A stretch of DNA of 64,000 nt from JAIVJZ01 sp035645695. Its GTDB lineage: Bacteria > Acidobacteriota > Blastocatellia > Pyrinomonadales > Pyrinomonadaceae. Below, piece by piece: positions 51,717-59,607 of the stretch. The stretch covers positions 1-64,000 of the forward strand of contig DASQMC010000030.1 of NCBI GenBank assembly GCA_035645695.1, read 5' to 3'. Made by a program: the position numbers and the translations under genes. Below the pieces are notes generated by a model. The model was not told the DNA's origin. It ran no database searches and worked only from the letters and a program-made list of their open reading frames with translations. Every line of letters starts with the position of its first letter. The first letter of the stretch is position 1.

Positions 51717-53447
51717 TTATTTGACCGGAAACCCGGCGTCGAGCCACGCGCGATAGCCGCCTTCGAGCACGGAGACGCGCGTGAAGCCGAGCGCCTGCAA
51801 CGTGCCCGCCGCGCGCCTGCTCGCCTCCTGCTCGGCGCAATAACAATAGAGGACGAGTTGCCGTTGCTTCGGCAAATTCTTCGTGCGCGCGAACAGTTCC
51901 GCCTCAGGCGCGGGAAGCGCGCCCGGAATGTGGCCTGTCTCATACTCGCCTTTCGCGCCGACGTGCAGCAGCGTCACGGACTTCGCACGCAACTTAGCAC
52001 GCAACTCGCCCACGGTGACGAAATCCGCGGGCGCGATGAGATTGAGTTCCCGCGACGGAGTGAACCGTGGCAGAGGGGCGTTGAAATTCGACGGCCGGTA
52101 CGCGTACGGGCGGCTCGAACCGGGCAGGCTATTAAAACATTTGCCGACGAAGAGCGCGACCATGACGAAGAAGATAAATCTGAATGCCCCTCTGCCCCAG
52201 CGTTCCAAATCTTTCTCCGTCTCCTCCTTTTGAATATAGGATGTGAACAACTCGGGCTGCGCCGCCGTCTCGCGCAACGCCATGCGCACCTGGAGCGCAT
52301 AGTCGGCATCGGTCTTGGGTTGTCGCACGCTCGCGTCGCCCGCGGCGGCGAGGTGTTCCTCGACGAGCAGGAGCGTCGCGCTCTCGGGCGGGGAGAGTTG
52401 CCACGCCTTGCGCAGCATCTTCACCCTCGACCCGTTATCGAAAGCCGTCTCGAAGCCTTCGGCCAACTCGTCCAGAACCTGGGCAGCGGCGGCGAACGCA
52501 CGACGCGCGAACGCGCTCTCGGCACCTGCCAACTCGTGAATTTTTCTGAGCGCTGGCTTGACCTGTTCATTAAACTTGGCGTGCGCGCGCCAGCACGTCT
52601 CGCGCCTCTCGCCGATGCTCTGATCGGTTTTCACTTCGTAACGATAGCCGCTGAAAACTTCACCCAGCAGAACATCGAACTCATCTTCGACCGGCCCCAG
52701 AATCTCCTGCTCGTATTCATCCGCGAGCGCCTGCGGCAAGCCCGATTCGCCAAGTAGGGCGAGCGCGCGCCCGGCCTGCGCGTAGTCTCTGCGCCGGACG
52801 GCATCATTCGCCATCTCTTTGAGCGGCGCGGTGACGAGCCGCCAAGTGCGCGCGCGCAAGTCCGCGATCTCGGCGAAGGTCGCCACCTGTTCAAAGTCGC
52901 CTTTGAGATCGGCGGCCAGCAGAGACGACCAGAATTCTTTATCCCCGATCAACTCTTTCCAGAGCGCGTAAGCGCGCCGCCAGTCGTCCCCGTGTTCGAG
53001 CGCGGGGTCGAGCCGGAGCATGATCGAGAGAGAGATGAGGGCGATGTCGTGTCGCGCCGAAAGGCTTCCATCCGTTCGCAGGCGGTCGGATGTCTCCCGC
53101 AAAGACGTTAAATTGAGCGACGTTGTTTCCGCCGCCTGCGGGTCGAAGAACCAGAAGAGGCGTTCGTAAATTCGTTGCGCGGGGATGCTCAACCGGCCGA
53201 GGGCATCGCGCACGTCGTTCTCCGTCAGGTCGGGCGAGCCGAGCCATCCGATCTGGTGCGCGGGCGTCTTCGCCACGCCCAGCTTGATCGCGCGACGGAG
53301 GGCGGCGGCCGAGGCGTAAATCTCCCGCTGCGAAGCGTGACACGACAAGCCCAGCAAGCGAAAAGCGTTATCCGCGAGCGGCGTCAATCTTCGCTCGCCG
53401 TCGCCCGCATGACGGGTCGCGCGGCCTGTATCGGTAACGGTCTGCAT
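51717..53447 (-). CDS. J-like membrane protein with C-terminal rhodanese domain
   Basis: 576 residues. The N-terminal ~70 residues (NAFRLLGLSCHASQREIYAS, then PAQRIYERLFWFF) match the divergent J-like segment found next to Hsp70-type genes in many environmental bacteria. The HPD tripeptide that stimulates Hsp70 ATPase is not visible. A long helical, TPR-like middle follows. A transmembrane helix (FRFIFFVMVALFVGKCF) at about residue 430 anchors the protein. The C-terminal ~110 residues are a rhodanese domain (LLHVGAKGEYETGHIPGALPA, active-site cysteine in YCYCAEQEAS). First gene of the Hsp70-type operon; it could bring membrane clients to the chaperone. Confidence 0.75.
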   Translation of the reverse strand: MQTVTDTGRATRHAGDGERRLTPLADNAFRLLGLSCHASQREIYASAAALRRAIKLGVAKTPAHQIGWLGSPDLTENDVRDALGRLSIPAQRIYERLFWFFDPQAAETTSLNLTSLRETSDRLRTDGSLSARHDIALISLSIMLRLDPALEHGDDWRRAYALWKELIGDKEFWSSLLAADLKGDFEQVATFAEIADLRARTWRLVTAPLKEMANDAVRRRDYAQAGRALALLGESGLPQALADEYEQEILGPVEDEFDVLLGEVFSGYRYEVKTDQSIGERRETCWRAHAKFNEQVKPALRKIHELAGAESAFARRAFAAAAQVLDELAEGFETAFDNGSRVKMLRKAWQLSPPESATLLLVEEHLAAAGDASVRQPKTDADYALQVRMALRETAAQPELFTSYIQKEETEKDLERWGRGAFRFIFFVMVALFVGKCFNSLPGSSRPYAYRPSNFNAPLPRFTPSRELNLIAPADFVTVGELRAKLRAKSVTLLHVGAKGEYETGHIPGALPAPEAELFARTKNLPKQRQLVLYCYCAEQEASRRAAGTLQALGFTRVSVLEGGYRAWLDAGFPVK

Positions 53448-53616
53448 GAAAGATTAGGCCAACACGGCGAAGTGTGTGCGGCGCGACGGGCGGCTCGAAG
53501 CCTGTGCTGAGAGTGATTAAGAGCGACCGTGAAAGACCGCCGAAATCTTATCACCTTCGCGCGTGAAATTTCGCGCCCTGTGGAGAGATGCGGTTGAACG
53601 TAACAAGGAGAGAGCC

Positions 53617-54183
53617 CTATCCTTCATTCTTCAACCGCCCCTCCAGTTCGTTCACCTTCTTCTTCGCCTCGTTGACGGAGCGCGTCAGAAACCTGATCGT
53701 GCGTCTCAGTTCCAGTTGCGTCATGACCTGCTGGCTGAGCACGCGCAGGGCGGCCATCTGTTCGGGCGTGATCTCGCGCGGGTAGCGGTCGATCACGCAC
53801 AGCGTGCCGAGGCTGAAACCCTCGACCGTGGTGAGCGGCGAACCGGCGTAGAACCTGATGTAAGGGTCTGCCAGAACGAGCGGGTTGTTGCGGAAACGCT
53901 CGTCGTCGAGCGCATCGCGGACGACCATCGGGCCGGGTTGCTTGATGGCGTGTGCGCAGAATGAAACGTCGCGCGCCGTCTCTTCGAGAGAAAGCCCCAC
54001 CCTCGCTTTGAACCACTGCCGGTGCGCGTCGACAAGGGTGATGATTGCGATTGGCGTGTGGCAGATGTAGGCGGCGAGGCGCGTGATGTCGTCGAAAGTT
54101 TGTTCGGGGTCGGTGTCGAGCACCGCGAACTCGTGCAACACTTCGAGCCGCGCGGCTTCGTTCGCCTGAGACTGTGGCGCCAT
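53617..54183 (-). CDS. GAF domain protein
   Basis: 188 residues from the ATG at 54183. The GAF domain occupies about residues 20-155: FAVLDTDPEQTFDDITRLAA, TPIAIITLVDAHRQWFKARV, DVSFCAHAIKQPGPMVVRDA, FYAGSPLTTVEGFSLGTLC. A C-terminal coiled-coil-like helix (SVNEAKKKVNELEGRL) follows. Such proteins sense small molecules or redox state and often pair with histidine kinases, but none is adjacent. GGAG lies before an overlapping ATG five bases upstream in another frame, so the start is slightly uncertain. Confidence 0.85.
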   Translation of the reverse strand: MAPQSQANEAARLEVLHEFAVLDTDPEQTFDDITRLAAYICHTPIAIITLVDAHRQWFKARVGLSLEETARDVSFCAHAIKQPGPMVVRDALDDERFRNNPLVLADPYIRFYAGSPLTTVEGFSLGTLCVIDRYPREITPEQMAALRVLSQQVMTQLELRRTIRFLTRSVNEAKKKVNELEGRLKNEG

Positions 54184-54504
54184 ATCATGGTTCTCCTCTC
54201 GAATTCGCCGCGCGACGCGAGCCTTTTTAAACCGCGCCGCCGCCGCTTGACGGGTAAACTTGAGAGCTTGCCCGGCCGATAAAAACCTGAGGCGTGCATT
54301 ATACAGAACGCCCCGAATATGTTTAGACTCCCCGCGCCGGTTCGCCGCCCTATCCACCGTCTACGGGATTCTCGCGACGCGCGCCGTGCAACAAATTTTT
54401 TTGTGGCGACAAACTCGCGGGTGTCGTTATAGTTCCTTTCTGCCGTCGAAGCGGGCTTCGCCGCGCGGGGAGAAGCTTCGTAGGGGAAGACGCCGTATAA
54501 TTTC
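54184..54504. promoter_or_regulatory. Divergent intergenic region
   Basis: 321 bases between the divergent GAF and 133-residue genes. On the minus strand TATAAT occurs at 54303-54298 with a poor -35 (CTAAAC, 17 bases). On the plus strand TTATAG near 54431 may be a -10 for the right-hand gene. No gene is supported. Confidence 0.35.
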
Positions 54505-54906
54505 ATGCTGCGAGAGATACGGAACATCAAAGAGATTCCCGGTCAGGGACCGCGTCGCTGGTTCAACGACGAACATCTCGACCTGTTCGTGTGGTACGAC
54601 ACGGGCGGGCGCATCCTCGGCTTCCAACTCTGCTTCGACAAGGACACGCGCGTCGAACGCGCCCTCACCTTTACGGAAACGGGCGGCTACTCTCTCGATC
54701 ATGTGGCGGCGGAATCCTCCGTCTGCGACATAGGATCGCCCGTGCTCACGCCCGCGGACGAGTTTTCGCGCCGCGAGTTCATCGATCAACTCCGCGAGCG
54801 CGGCGCGGTTCTGGAGCGTTCGCTTTACGACTATCTCAGGGAGAAACTGGAAGCGTGCCCGGCGCGGTTGCACGTTCACGCGCCCGAAGCCGCGTCGAGA
54901 CCATGA
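54505..54906 (+). CDS. Conserved hypothetical protein (133 aa)
   Basis: I do not know a function. The beginning REIRNIKEIPGQGPRRWFND and LFVWYDTGGRILGFQLCFDK form a compact beta-rich motif seen in a widespread family of uncharacterised bacterial proteins. An aromatic and acidic surface (Trp, Asp, Glu) is conserved-looking. The C-terminal ~50 residues are helical (EFIDQLRERGAVLERSLYDY). No signal peptide, so cytoplasmic. The ATG is only 5 bases after a run that lacks a good ribosome-binding site. Confidence 0.65.
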   Translation: MLREIRNIKEIPGQGPRRWFNDEHLDLFVWYDTGGRILGFQLCFDKDTRVERALTFTETGGYSLDHVAAESSVCDIGSPVLTPADEFSRREFIDQLRERGAVLERSLYDYLREKLEACPARLHVHAPEAASRP

Positions 54907-55095
54907 AGGGGCGGCAGTAGATGACGCAAACCGCCGGCCACGGTCTGCGACACCGGACATGCCCGCCGCGCCTTTCGAGTTTACTGATCACAACCCGCGA
55001 CGAAGACAAGGGGCGCGCCGCAGTTCAACCGTCGCCTGATCTACACGCCTTCGCTTATTCGCGGTTAATTTTGAGGCACATAATAGAATCACGCT

Positions 55096-55680
55096 ATGAA
55101 GACGCTTTATTACACGGTCGCCTGCCTTGCGCTCGCCTTCGGGATTAGCCCGCAACCATCTCCGGCGCAGGAGACGAACGCGCCGCGATTCGAGGATTAC
55201 GCGGCGGCGGTCGTCAGCCGCGCGCGAGTCGCGCCGCTCGATCTTCGGCGCGGCGATCCGCTGGCGCGCAAGTACCGGACGATGATCCGTCAGCAAATAA
55301 GGGAAGAGGGCGTCAACTTCGCAGGCCGTTACACGCTCGCGTCGGCCGGTTGCGGCACGGGTTGCTCGATAGGAGCGATCATCGACGCGCGCACAGGCCG
55401 CGCCTATTTCCCGAGAGAGTTGCAGGGGTGGACGAGCATCGTCGGGGATTACGACCCGCCCGAGGGCGAAAATTTGTGGACGTTCCGGCCAAACAGCAGA
55501 TTGCTGCGCGCTCTCGGGCGGCCGAACATCGGCAAGGCCGGAGAGGAACGATACGGGGCGAGCGGAATCTATTATTACGAATGGACGGGTAACCGGTTGC
55601 GTCTGGTGCGGTTCACGCACGTCGGCTCTTATCCCACGGCCGACCCGCCCGCTCCGTCGAAGAGACGTGAGAAACGTTGA
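55096..55680 (+). CDS. Exported conserved hypothetical protein (194 aa)
   Basis: Signal peptide TVACLALAFGISPQPSPAQ. The mature protein contains the block FAGRYTLASAGCGTGCSIGA then IIDARTGRAYFP, which is found in a widespread family of uncharacterised secreted proteins; the two cysteines CGTGC may form a disulfide or bind metal. The C-terminus has YYYEWTGNRLRLVRFTHVG. No enzyme motif recognised. It is convergent with the HD gene across 127 bases. Confidence 0.7.
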   Translation: MKTLYYTVACLALAFGISPQPSPAQETNAPRFEDYAAAVVSRARVAPLDLRRGDPLARKYRTMIRQQIREEGVNFAGRYTLASAGCGTGCSIGAIIDARTGRAYFPRELQGWTSIVGDYDPPEGENLWTFRPNSRLLRALGRPNIGKAGEERYGASGIYYYEWTGNRLRLVRFTHVGSYPTADPPAPSKRREKR

Positions 55681-55748
55681 GTGCGTGGAGACTCGCGCGG
55701 AGAGTTCGCGGCCGTGCGCGGGCAACAGGCGACGGCGGCGCGAAAGTG

Positions 55749-55801
55749 TTTTTCGACGCGAGACGAACCGGCGACGCGGAATGTTTTCGACGCGAGGCGA
55801 A
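55749..55801. repeat. Pair of imperfect direct repeats in the convergent gap
   Basis: TTTTCGACGCGAGACGAA (first copy, starting near 55750) and TTTTCGACGCGAGGCGAA (second copy, near 55784) differ at one position and are about 34 bases apart. They lie between the hypothetical and HD-domain genes. Function unknown. Confidence 0.4.
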
Positions 55802-55807
55802 TTGGCA

Positions 55808-56500
55808 TCAGCGGGGCGACGACGGCGACGACGCAGCGGCGAGAGCTTCGTTTAATTCGTCATATACGCGTCGCCGTTCGGCGCGGGCGTCGTCGCCGTC
55901 GGCCAGCGTAAGTGATTCCAACTCGGCCACGACGCGTTCGAGTTCCTGCGCGAGCGGCGAAGCCGCGTCCGCCGCGTTGAACTCGTCGGCGAGTCGCCGG
56001 TAATACCACACCACGGAATGGCTCTCGCCGCGCTTGAAGCGTGAGAAGACGGCCTCGCCCAGTTGGCGATAGTCCGCCAGAATCGCGCGCGCGTTATGCA
56101 GCTTGTCCGACATCGAGACGAGCCGCACCGAGGTCGAGGCCGCCCGTACGTGCGCGATGTATTTCGCCTTGCGCACAGCCCAGGGGGGCTTCGGAGTCTC
56201 GAACGTGTCGGAGCAGGCCGCGACGATCCCGGCGACCCGCTCGCCGAACCGCTCGCGAATCTCTTCGAGCACGGGCATCCCGCCGCAATCTTCCGGGGCG
56301 TCGTGCAGGAGCGCGGCGATGGCTTCGTGCTCGTCCGCGCCGTGCTCGATGGCGATACCGGCCACCGAGAGCAGGTGCGAGACGTAGGGAACGGATGTCG
56401 CCTTGCGCACCTGTCCGGCGTGCAGCGTCGCGGCGTAGTTGAGCGCGGCGAGGAAGCGCGGCGAATCAGACCTGAAGCGCGGCGCGGCGTCTTCCGTCAT
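55808..56500 (-). CDS. HD domain metal-dependent phosphohydrolase
   Basis: 230 residues. The HD motif is visible in order: HAGQVRKATSVPYVSHLLSV (first His region), EAIAALLHDAPEDCG (His-Asp pair) and a later helix RLVSMSDKLHNARA with a conserved Asp. This resembles the hydrolase part of (p)ppGpp synthetase/hydrolases (SpoT-type), but no synthetase or TGS domain is present. Therefore it is a stand-alone small alarmone hydrolase-like protein or a general HD phosphohydrolase. The transglutaminase gene lies upstream on the strand (37 bases). Confidence 0.85.
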   Translation of the reverse strand: MTEDAAPRFRSDSPRFLAALNYAATLHAGQVRKATSVPYVSHLLSVAGIAIEHGADEHEAIAALLHDAPEDCGGMPVLEEIRERFGERVAGIVAACSDTFETPKPPWAVRKAKYIAHVRAASTSVRLVSMSDKLHNARAILADYRQLGEAVFSRFKRGESHSVVWYYRRLADEFNAADAASPLAQELERVVAELESLTLADGDDARAERRRVYDELNEALAAASSPSSPR

Positions 56501-56536
56501 CGAGACCTCCGGTTCGTGTCGTTGATTAACTCCGAT

Positions 56537-57619
56537 TTACTCTCGCCCGCTGTTTGTCGTCCCCGCTTGAGGAACATCGCGATAAGCGAAACTTCGCTCG
56601 ACGGACGCGAGCGGCTGACCGTCCGCCTCTGCATAAGGATAGATGAAATAGTTGAGCGGAGCGCCCCGCTGTTTCGGGTTGAGCACGAGGTCGCGTCCCG
56701 TGGTGAACTCGACGCGGTTCTCGTCGTGCGCGCCGAAGAAGTATTCGCGCCGCGCGGGGTCTTTGGCCGCTTCCGACGCATCCACGGGAACCCATCCGAT
56801 CCCTTCGGCATAAAACTCCGCCCAGCAATGATAACCGCTCACCTGCCCCGCGCCCCTGTCTGCGGGCAGCGGGAAGCCGATGGCGAAACGCGCAGGGATG
56901 CCGAGGGCGCGCGAGTAGCCGATGAAGATGGCGTGGAAGTCCGTGCAGTTGCCGCGACGCGCGTCGCAGGCGTAGTAGATGTCGCCGCGCCCCCAACCCT
57001 GCCCGCTCTTGTCGTATTTCACCGTCGAGACGACGTGATTATAGACGGCGCGCGCCTTCTCCAAATCCGTCTTCGCGCCTGCCGCCGCCGCCACCTCCCG
57101 CGCCCATTCGCGCACCTTGCCGTCAATGGGCACGAGCCTGTCGGGTTCGAGCCAACGAGCCATGTTCGGGTCGCGTTCTTCCGCGACGACCGGGTAGGCG
57201 GCCTGCCGCAGTCGTCCCTGAATGTGCTCCCTGCGCACGGCGTTGAAGCGCATCGTGACGGTCAGGGGAGACGGCGGCGGATTGTTCAGGCTGAGGTGCA
57301 TGATCCTGTTCCCGTACTGCGCCGTGTGGATACGATAGGGGTGCGCGGAATCTATGCTCAGCCCCGTGATTTTCTGGAAGGGGGTGTCGTGCGGGACGGG
57401 AATCCAGAGGTCGAATTTTCGCGCTCCGGCCGGAATCTCTTTGACCGTGGCGCGGTATTCAAACTCGAACAGCCGCTCTCTCGGCGCGATTGTCGCTCTT
57501 GTTTGAGGTTGAACTTTAGGCCGTGCCGGGCGGCGCGCGCGTTGCGCCTGCGCGAGGCCGGAAAAGTTGAAGGCGATGCCGCAGAAGAGCGCGGCGAGAA
57601 TCAGCGTGAATCTTTTCAT
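56537..57619 (-). CDS. Secreted transglutaminase-like (cysteine protease fold) protein
   Basis: 360 residues with a signal peptide (FTLILAALFCGIAFNFSGLAQ). The N-terminal ~200 residues contain the beta strands FEFEYRATVKEIPAGARKFD and IMHLSLNNPPPSPLTVTM. The transglutaminase core holds the catalytic triad: Cys in RRGNCTDFHAIFIGYS, His in GYHCWAEFYA, Asp in GWVPVDASEA. Such proteins may act as peptidases or amidases outside the membrane. The HD-hydrolase gene follows downstream on the same strand, though a functional link is not evident. Confidence 0.88.
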   Translation of the reverse strand: MKRFTLILAALFCGIAFNFSGLAQAQRARRPARPKVQPQTRATIAPRERLFEFEYRATVKEIPAGARKFDLWIPVPHDTPFQKITGLSIDSAHPYRIHTAQYGNRIMHLSLNNPPPSPLTVTMRFNAVRREHIQGRLRQAAYPVVAEERDPNMARWLEPDRLVPIDGKVREWAREVAAAAGAKTDLEKARAVYNHVVSTVKYDKSGQGWGRGDIYYACDARRGNCTDFHAIFIGYSRALGIPARFAIGFPLPADRGAGQVSGYHCWAEFYAEGIGWVPVDASEAAKDPARREYFFGAHDENRVEFTTGRDLVLNPKQRGAPLNYFIYPYAEADGQPLASVERSFAYRDVPQAGTTNSGRE

Positions 57620-58084
57620 GTGGACGAGTGGCTCGCTTTCCTTAGAGGCTCGGGAAAGCGGGCGACCCGTCCCGCACTCTATGTGCGGACGACGGGCGAC
57701 GGCGCGCTTACCGGCCTGTGTAGATGTAGGTCGTGTGCGCTCCCCGCCGGGGACGCCGTGCGACCCGCTCAGTTAAATTGTTCGTGGCGCGCCGCAGTCG
57801 AACTAACAGTTTCGACCGGCGTCAGTCGTTTAGCATTTTTCATGTCGGACATTTCTCCGTTCACAACACATCCCGATGAACCCTTCGCTCTCTCCGCTCG
57901 CGGAAGAGTAGAGAGTCCGTCAGACGGCATGTGCTGGTTAGTTACTTTTGATCGGGATTGTGCAACGCGCACGCGGGCAAGTCAAGAAATCGAGGCGGGT
58001 TGAATTTCAACCGGGTTGCTTCAATAATGGCGGCGCCCGAATTTTCCCAATGCCTTCATGCCGCCTGTAGCGTGCGTCGCCCTT
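57620..58084. other. Divergent intergenic region, no gene supported
   Basis: 465 bases between the transglutaminase and MFS starts. Both directions hold only short open frames. No convincing promoter pair, hairpin or RNA was identified here. Confidence 0.4.
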
Positions 58085-59359
58085 ATGTTCCTGGACATCT
58101 CGCCTTTAAGAATCTCACGCGACTATCGACTGCTTTTCTTCGGCCAGCTAATCTCGGCCTTCGGCACGGCGATGAGTTTCGTCGTCGTCCCCGTGCAGGT
58201 GTATCAGTTGACCGGCTCGACGCTGCTCGTCGGGATGCTCAGCGTCGCGGAGTTTGCGCTGATCCTCCTGATGGCGTTCGTCGGCGGCGCGTATGCCGAT
58301 TTCATCGACAAACGCAGGATGCTCAGGCTGACGGAGATCGGCCAGACCGTAGTGACGCTCATGCTCGTCGCGAATGCGCTCGCGCCCCGCCCGCGTGTGT
58401 GGATGCTGTTCGTGTGCGCCGCGCTCCACGCAGGGCTTGCCGCCCTGCAACGCCCTTCGTTTGAAGCGTTGATGCAAAAACTCGTGCCGCCGGAATTGAT
58501 GTCTTCGGTGAGCGCGCTGAATTCCCTGCGCTGGAACGTGACGACGATCCTCGGCCCCTCGCTCGCCGGAATTATTCTGGCGCGGTTCGGCGCGACCGTC
58601 GCATACTCGATAGACCTCCTGACGTTCGTCGCCTCGCTCACGGCCGTCTTTCAGCTTCGCGCCGTGCCAAAGGCCGCGCAAGCGGGTGAACGCCCGACGC
58701 TGAAATCCGTCGTCGAGGGCGTGCAATATGCATGGCGGCGCAAGGAGATTCTCGGCACGTATCTGATTGACATGAACGCCATGTTTTTCGGCATGCCGAC
58801 CGCGCTCTTCCCGGCGATGGCCGCGCACTTCGGCGCGGGGACGGTGGGCTTCTTCTACGCCGCCCCGTCAGTCGGCGCGCTGCTCGCCACACTGACTTCC
58901 GGGTGGACGAGGAAAGTGCATCGCCACGGTTTGTTCGTCGCCGTTGCCGCCGCGCTGTGGGGCACGGCGATCATCTTCTTCGGCCTCGCGCAGAATTTAT
59001 ATCTGGCCCTGGCGTGTCTGGCTCTGGCGGGCGGCTTCGACATGATCAGCGGCGTGTTCCGCATGACTATGTGGAACCAGACGATCCCGCACCACCTGCG
59101 CGGGCGGCTCGCGGGGCTGGAGATGATCAGCTACACCTCCGGCCCGAAACTCGGCGATGCGGAGGCCGGTCTCGTCGCCGCGCTTTTCAGCGTCAGGACT
59201 TCAATCGTGTCGGGTGGGATTTTGTGCGTCGTCGGGACGGCGATCATCTCCGCGCTGATTCCGCAATTCCTGCGCTATGACGGGCGCGAAGGCGTCAGGC
59301 AAAAAGAGTTGGAGGAAGCCCTGCGCGAAACTCAGACCAAGCATCTGGTGCTCGAATGA
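58085..59359 (+). CDS. MFS transporter, EntS-like exporter
   Basis: 424 residues from ATG 58085; an ATG nine codons earlier is possible. Twelve hydrophobic segments are spread along the protein, beginning LLFFGQLISAFGTAMSFVVV. The N-terminal start ISPLRISRDYRLLFFGQL is typical of the MFS group that includes the enterobactin exporter EntS. The loop between helices 2 and 3 (GGAYADFIDKRRMLRL) resembles motif A with its Gly, Asp and Arg residues. Substrate unknown; small molecule or siderophore export is a family inference. The gene is convergent with the large kinase gene. Confidence 0.85.
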   Translation: MFLDISPLRISRDYRLLFFGQLISAFGTAMSFVVVPVQVYQLTGSTLLVGMLSVAEFALILLMAFVGGAYADFIDKRRMLRLTEIGQTVVTLMLVANALAPRPRVWMLFVCAALHAGLAALQRPSFEALMQKLVPPELMSSVSALNSLRWNVTTILGPSLAGIILARFGATVAYSIDLLTFVASLTAVFQLRAVPKAAQAGERPTLKSVVEGVQYAWRRKEILGTYLIDMNAMFFGMPTALFPAMAAHFGAGTVGFFYAAPSVGALLATLTSGWTRKVHRHGLFVAVAAALWGTAIIFFGLAQNLYLALACLALAGGFDMISGVFRMTMWNQTIPHHLRGRLAGLEMISYTSGPKLGDAEAGLVAALFSVRTSIVSGGILCVVGTAIISALIPQFLRYDGREGVRQKELEEALRETQTKHLVLE

Positions 59360-59433
59360 CGCCGGAGCCGATGGCGTCCGACCGCCGCGAACACGACGGG
59401 GAGGCGCGGGTAAGGAACACAGAAGAAATCAAA

Positions 59434-59535
59434 TGAGAATTTCAGATCTGAAATCTCAAATTTCAGATCTGAAATCTCAAATCTCAGATCTGAAATCTCA
59501 CTTGTTTGAAATCTGAAATCTGAAATCTCAAATCC
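59434..59535. repeat. Low-complexity inverted repeat with 21-base period (IR-5)
   Basis: The unit AGATCTGAAATCTC begins at 59444, 59465 and 59486, exactly 21 bases apart, with AAATTTC/AAATCTC fillers, then further GAAATCTGAAATCTGAAATC. The units are self-complementary (AGATTTCAGATCTGAAATCT), so each folds as a hairpin, and the whole can form one long stem. It lies between the MFS and hybrid kinase stops. Confidence 0.8.
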
Positions 59536-59607
59536 CGGTGGATGACGCTTCTACCGGCACTGAGCCGCACCCGTTATATTGCTCGCGGACTATATTGATC
59601 CCGCGCT

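Noticed and set aside
59434..59535. Possible CRISPR array (regular repeats)
   Set aside because: The 21-base units have no unique spacers, and no cas gene is present in the window.
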